NCBI GenBank assembly: GCA_947496215.1
Contig: CANMCF010000002.1
Coordinates: forward strand, 186,001 to 250,000
Length of the DNA: 64,000 nt
Reading direction: 5' to 3'
Source of the DNA: an uncultured Bizionia sp.
Lineage (GTDB): Bacteria; Bacteroidota; Bacteroidia; Flavobacteriales; Flavobacteriaceae
Shown: positions 61,215 through 64,000 of the stretch, one piece after another
Numbering within the stretch: the stretch's first letter is position 1
Layout: each line of letters opens with the position of its first letter
Program-made: the position numbers and the translations under genes
The notes under the pieces: generated by a model
What the model was told of the DNA's origin: nothing
Database searches by the model: none
Seen by the model: only the letters and a program-made list of their open reading frames with translations

Positions 61215-62213
61215 ATGAAACATCTTAAACTCCTAATCTTATGCCTATTGATCCAGTCCTGTGATGGACAAACCTCAAAGATGAATGGGGTTAGCTTTGT
61301 CGCTTCGGGAATCCCTGTAGACAATGAACATGTCGATCCAGTCGTTGCTGTCAATGCAAACTATGCGGCAGTAATGCCATTTGGATTCATCAGAGATTTG
61401 AAGAACCCCAACATAGCCTTCAATACGGACAGGCAATGGTTTGGAGAAACTAGGGCAGGAGCAAAACAATATGCGGAGACGTTGAAGGCAAAAGGAATAA
61501 AGATAATGCTGAAACCTCAAATTTGGGTTTGGCGGGGTGAATTCACAGGGTACATAAAGATGGAAACAGAAGCCGATTGGAAAACATTGGAAACATCATA
61601 CTCCAAATTCATTTTGGAATATGCAGCCTTGGCTCAAGAAATTGAAGCTGAGGTTTTTTGCATTGGCACCGAGTTGGAAGGATTCATCGACAACAGGCCA
61701 GAATATTGGAACAAGCTCATTCTGGAGATAAGGAAGATATATGAAGGGAAACTGACCTATGCAGCCAATTGGGACGAATTCAAACGGACACCTTTTTGGA
61801 AGGATTTGGATTTTATTGGGGTAGATGCCTACTTTCCTGTTAGTAATAGTAAGACCCCTACGGTAGAGGAATGTTTGGAAGGGTGGAAAACACATAAACC
61901 TGTCATAAAGGCGATGTCCGAAAAACACCTAAAGCCTATTTTGTTTACGGAGTTCGGGTATCGTAGTGTGGATTTTTCGGGTAAGGAACCTTGGAAATCC
62001 GATCGTAGCATGACCGAAGTAAACCTAGAGGCACAAACCAATACCACAAAAGCGTTGTTTGACACTTTTTGGAAAGAAGAATGGTTTGCAGGTGGTTTTA
62101 TTTGGAAATGGTTTCATGACCATGAACAATCGGGAGGAGGAGACAATTCTCGGTTCACACCACAAAACAAACCAGCGGAAACAGTAATAAAAATGAACTA
62201 TGCATCGCATTAA
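61215..62213 (+). CDS. GH113-like glycoside hydrolase
   Basis: A 332-residue exported protein (signal sequence KLLILCLLIQSCDG, lipobox QSC). It adopts the TIM-barrel layout of the GH113 (beta-mannanase-like) family: NIAFNTDRQWFGETRAG, IKIMLKPQIWVWRGEF, EVFCIGTELEGFIDNR with the predicted acid/base glutamate in GTELEG, DFIGVDAYFPVSN and KPILFTEFGYRSVDFSG with the nucleophile glutamate, and GGFIWKWFHDH. It likely acts on beta-mannose or beta-glucose linked polysaccharide at the cell surface. Other family assignment remains possible. Confidence 0.87.
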   Translation: MKHLKLLILCLLIQSCDGQTSKMNGVSFVASGIPVDNEHVDPVVAVNANYAAVMPFGFIRDLKNPNIAFNTDRQWFGETRAGAKQYAETLKAKGIKIMLKPQIWVWRGEFTGYIKMETEADWKTLETSYSKFILEYAALAQEIEAEVFCIGTELEGFIDNRPEYWNKLILEIRKIYEGKLTYAANWDEFKRTPFWKDLDFIGVDAYFPVSNSKTPTVEECLEGWKTHKPVIKAMSEKHLKPILFTEFGYRSVDFSGKEPWKSDRSMTEVNLEAQTNTTKALFDTFWKEEWFAGGFIWKWFHDHEQSGGGDNSRFTPQNKPAETVIKMNYASH

Positions 62214-62239
62214 ATGAAACATTCATAGCTAAAAAGTTA

Positions 62240-62328
62240 GATGCATAGAGAATGATTATGAGCTCGTTTAAACGAGTTCTATATGAATGTTACAGATGGC
62301 CGATGAAAACAATAAATAAAAACAGATG
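62240..62328 (+). repeat. Duplicated intergenic leader, copy A (with an extra palindrome)
   Basis: GATGCATA...GAATGATTAT, then TATATGAATGTTACAGAT and AAAACAATAAAT...CAGATGAAA match the leader at 63082-63148 (copy B). Copy A has an additional ~20 bases with the perfect 14-base palindrome CTCGTTTAAACGAG (62263-62276). Both copies end on the ATG of a gene (62326 and 63146). Confidence 0.75.
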
Positions 62329-63057
62329 AAATTTACAAAATACATAATCATCCTATTGTTTGTGTCATCATGTTCAAAATCCGATGATGACACACCCATT
62401 CACAGTACGCTGGAGCAATACACAAGCAATCGTACGACGGAAATGGGAGCTGTGATTGCCTGTGCTGCAAAAGAAGAGAACACGAATGCGGTACTGACTT
62501 TTTTTTATCCGGAAGATGGCGCATCCAACATCCAGTATTTCGAAACAGGAAATGCCGAGGTTGACAAAGAGGACTTTGGCAATTATGCTAGGCTGGACTT
62601 GAGCAGTAGCCCTTTTTTCAATGGACATCTAAGGTTTTTTTCTAGGAATCTTACCGAGGAAAAATGGATTGTCGTAACCTATGAGTTGGGAGGTGAGATC
62701 AAGATTTCCAATCCCATACGTACAAGACAGTTTACAAAGTCATCCGTTTGGAACGACATGGTTACCATTGACCAAGACACCTCATTGATGCCCAAGTTCA
62801 GTTGGGAAGCCAATGCCTTTGGTGACAATGCCATATATTTTCAAGTGGTTTCCAATGCACAAGGCGATCTGCTTTCGGGAACGTATACCCATGAGAATCA
62901 ATTTCAGTATTACGACACCACCAACGTGGTGTTGAACGTTACAGAAGAGACCCCACCGGAATTGGTTGGCGATGTGGAGTATAATTTCACGTTAATGGAT
63001 GTGAGCCTGGACAATTGGGTTAATCTGGTTACCCAAAAATCATTCACCGCGCAATGA
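62326..63057 (+). CDS. Lipoprotein of unknown function
   Basis: A 243-residue protein with a lipoprotein signal peptide (YIIILLFVSSCSKSDDD). The mature part is a beta-rich chain (MGAVIACAAKEENTNAVLTFFYPEDGASNIQYFETGNAEV, FTKSSVWNDMVTID, DVEYNFTLMDVSLDNW) with no catalytic motif. It sits between the glycosidase and the BamA-like gene and shares a duplicated leader sequence with the latter. Function unknown. Confidence 0.75.
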   Translation: MKFTKYIIILLFVSSCSKSDDDTPIHSTLEQYTSNRTTEMGAVIACAAKEENTNAVLTFFYPEDGASNIQYFETGNAEVDKEDFGNYARLDLSSSPFFNGHLRFFSRNLTEEKWIVVTYELGGEIKISNPIRTRQFTKSSVWNDMVTIDQDTSLMPKFSWEANAFGDNAIYFQVVSNAQGDLLSGTYTHENQFQYYDTTNVVLNVTEETPPELVGDVEYNFTLMDVSLDNWVNLVTQKSFTAQ

Positions 63058-63081
63058 TGAAACGAGCATCACAAGAACCCC

Positions 63082-63148
63082 GATGCATACCAGAATGATT
63101 ATATGAATGTTACAGATTATAGATAAAAACAATAAATGCAAGCAGATG
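63082..63148 (+). repeat. Duplicated intergenic leader, copy B
   Basis: Matches copy A (62240-62328) in GATGCATA, AATGATTATATGAATGTTACAGAT and AAAACAATAAATGCAAGCAGATGAAA but lacks the palindrome insert. It leads into the ATG at 63146. Confidence 0.75.
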
Positions 63149-64000
63149 AAAAAGACCCTCATCTTTTTCCTTTTGGGAATTTTTACAATTAATTCATTTG
63201 GTCAAGACAAAGTTGTACTTGATTTGAAAGTTCAAGGGAACAAAAAAATAAAAGCAAGCTTCATAAAGAAGTTGGCTACCATTAGAGCAGGCGTCGTCTT
63301 GGATTCCGCTGCCATCGAAAAGGACATAAAGCGATTGAAACGGTTGCCTTCCGTGGCACACGCCTATTATCAAGTGTTCCATTCCCATGACGACTTCTAC
63401 AACGTGTTCTATAACATAGAAGAGAACTTCACGATAATACCATCTGCCAGCATATATACCTCAAACGATGGTGAATTCGCATACAGGCTGGGACTCTATG
63501 AGTTCAACCTGTTGGGAAGAAGCATGACTTTTGGCGGATTCTATCAAAAAGACATCTACAGTAGTTATGGCATCAATTTCAGAGCGCCTTATTTGTTCAA
63601 CAGGCAATTCGGTTTGGCCTTGAACCATCAAGACCTGACTACTCAAGAACCCGTATTTTTCAACAATGCAACGGCAGATTACAAGTATAGAAACAATTCA
63701 TATGAGGTTCTAGGCCTGTATGAGATCGATTTCCAAAATAGATTGGAAGCGGGAATAAATTACTTTACCGAAGATTACGAATACAAGTCTGGGGCAACGA
63801 GTGAGAACGTGCCCCAAACATTGACGGTGAAAAAACTATTGTACAAGCTCATATACGAATACAACGATTTGGATTACGACTATCAATACGTATCTGGTTT
63901 CAAAAGTGCATTGAATTTTCAAATCGTAACGTCCACAAGCGATGAGTTGCCGGAATTCCTGATAGGTTGGAACGACTTTTTCTACTATGCAAGAGTAGGA
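63146..64000 (+). CDS. BamA/TamA-like outer-membrane protein, 3' end cut by window edge
   Basis: The frame opens at an ATG at 63146 with a signal peptide (TLIFFLLGIFTINSFGQ) and stays open to the window end (285 codons). Residues about 25-90 look like a POTRA-type domain (VVLDLKVQGNKKIKASFIKKLATIRAGVVLDSAAIEKDIKRLKRLPSVAHAYY), typical of Omp85 members. The following part (YRLGLYEFNLLGRSMTFGGFYQKD, SSYGINFRAPYLFNRQF) has the strand periodicity of a 16-strand barrel. It may insert or export proteins, or be a surface-protein assembly factor. The C-terminus is outside the window. Confidence 0.82.
   Translation, partial: MKKTLIFFLLGIFTINSFGQDKVVLDLKVQGNKKIKASFIKKLATIRAGVVLDSAAIEKDIKRLKRLPSVAHAYYQVFHSHDDFYNVFYNIEENFTIIPSASIYTSNDGEFAYRLGLYEFNLLGRSMTFGGFYQKDIYSSYGINFRAPYLFNRQFGLALNHQDLTTQEPVFFNNATADYKYRNNSYEVLGLYEIDFQNRLEAGINYFTEDYEYKSGATSENVPQTLTVKKLLYKLIYEYNDLDYDYQYVSGFKSALNFQIVTSTSDELPEFLIGWNDFFYYARVG

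Overview
The window looks like a chromosomal segment of a flavobacterium (phylum Bacteroidota, probably a marine Flavobacteriaceae). The evidence is low GC, near absence of classical Shine-Dalgarno sequences, several TAnnTTTG -7 promoter boxes, secreted proteins ending in type IX secretion (T9SS) sorting domains, many lipoproteins, mevalonate-pathway genes, and an arginine decarboxylase/agmatinase/deoxyhypusine-synthase-like operon. No tRNA, rRNA, CRISPR array, transposase, integrase or prophage gene was seen. Species cannot be assigned from sequence alone.

Layout. 1-5.6 kb: an exported protein cut by the left edge, an MBL-fold lipoprotein, a large GAF-domain protein, and a convergent HD-domain protein fused to a Pycsar-effector-type (DUF5706/PycTM) membrane domain. 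5.7-16.1 kb: three AraC-type regulators, two small NTF2-like or NTF2-like-sized proteins, a YHS protein, two cytochrome P460 lipoproteins, MsrB and MsrA, a truncated thioredoxin reductase, a thioredoxin-fold protein, a glutaredoxin-like protein, a haem-binding protein, a uracil-DNA glycosylase and a second, frameshifted MsrA. This reads as a nitrosative/oxidative stress and thiol-repair neighbourhood. 16.2-25.4 kb: a metallophosphatase-beta-barrel fusion, a T9SS metalloprotease, a propeller-like lipoprotein, an HI0933-type flavoprotein and a TetR regulator. 25.6-35.5 kb: housekeeping, with mevalonate decarboxylase, mevalonate kinase, a UbiA prenyltransferase, a nitrilase, an rRNA pseudouridine synthase, the polyamine operon, small conserved proteins and a VOC protein.

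35.5-49 kb is the most unusual part. It holds a single-pass membrane protein, a TPR histidine kinase with its response regulator, and then a run of very small genes separated by three near-identical copies (plus one decayed copy) of a ~60-bp element made of a perfect hairpin and a promoter-like tail. After these come NfeD/stomatin genes, a tight TerB-like / coiled-coil membrane / VWA-like lipoprotein operon, a DUF4236-Excalibur fusion, a solitary HsdR-N-like nuclease and several unrecognised exported proteins. It looks like accessory content.

49.4-64 kb: a second T9SS metalloprotease. A leftward run follows, holding a flavin oxidoreductase, a polyferredoxin membrane protein, a MORN-like repeat protein, two GT2 glycosyltransferases and a GT-C-type membrane glycosyltransferase. 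It ends with a rightward set: a DUF547 protein, an outer-membrane protein, a GH113-like glycosidase, a lipoprotein and a BamA/TamA-like protein cut by the right edge.
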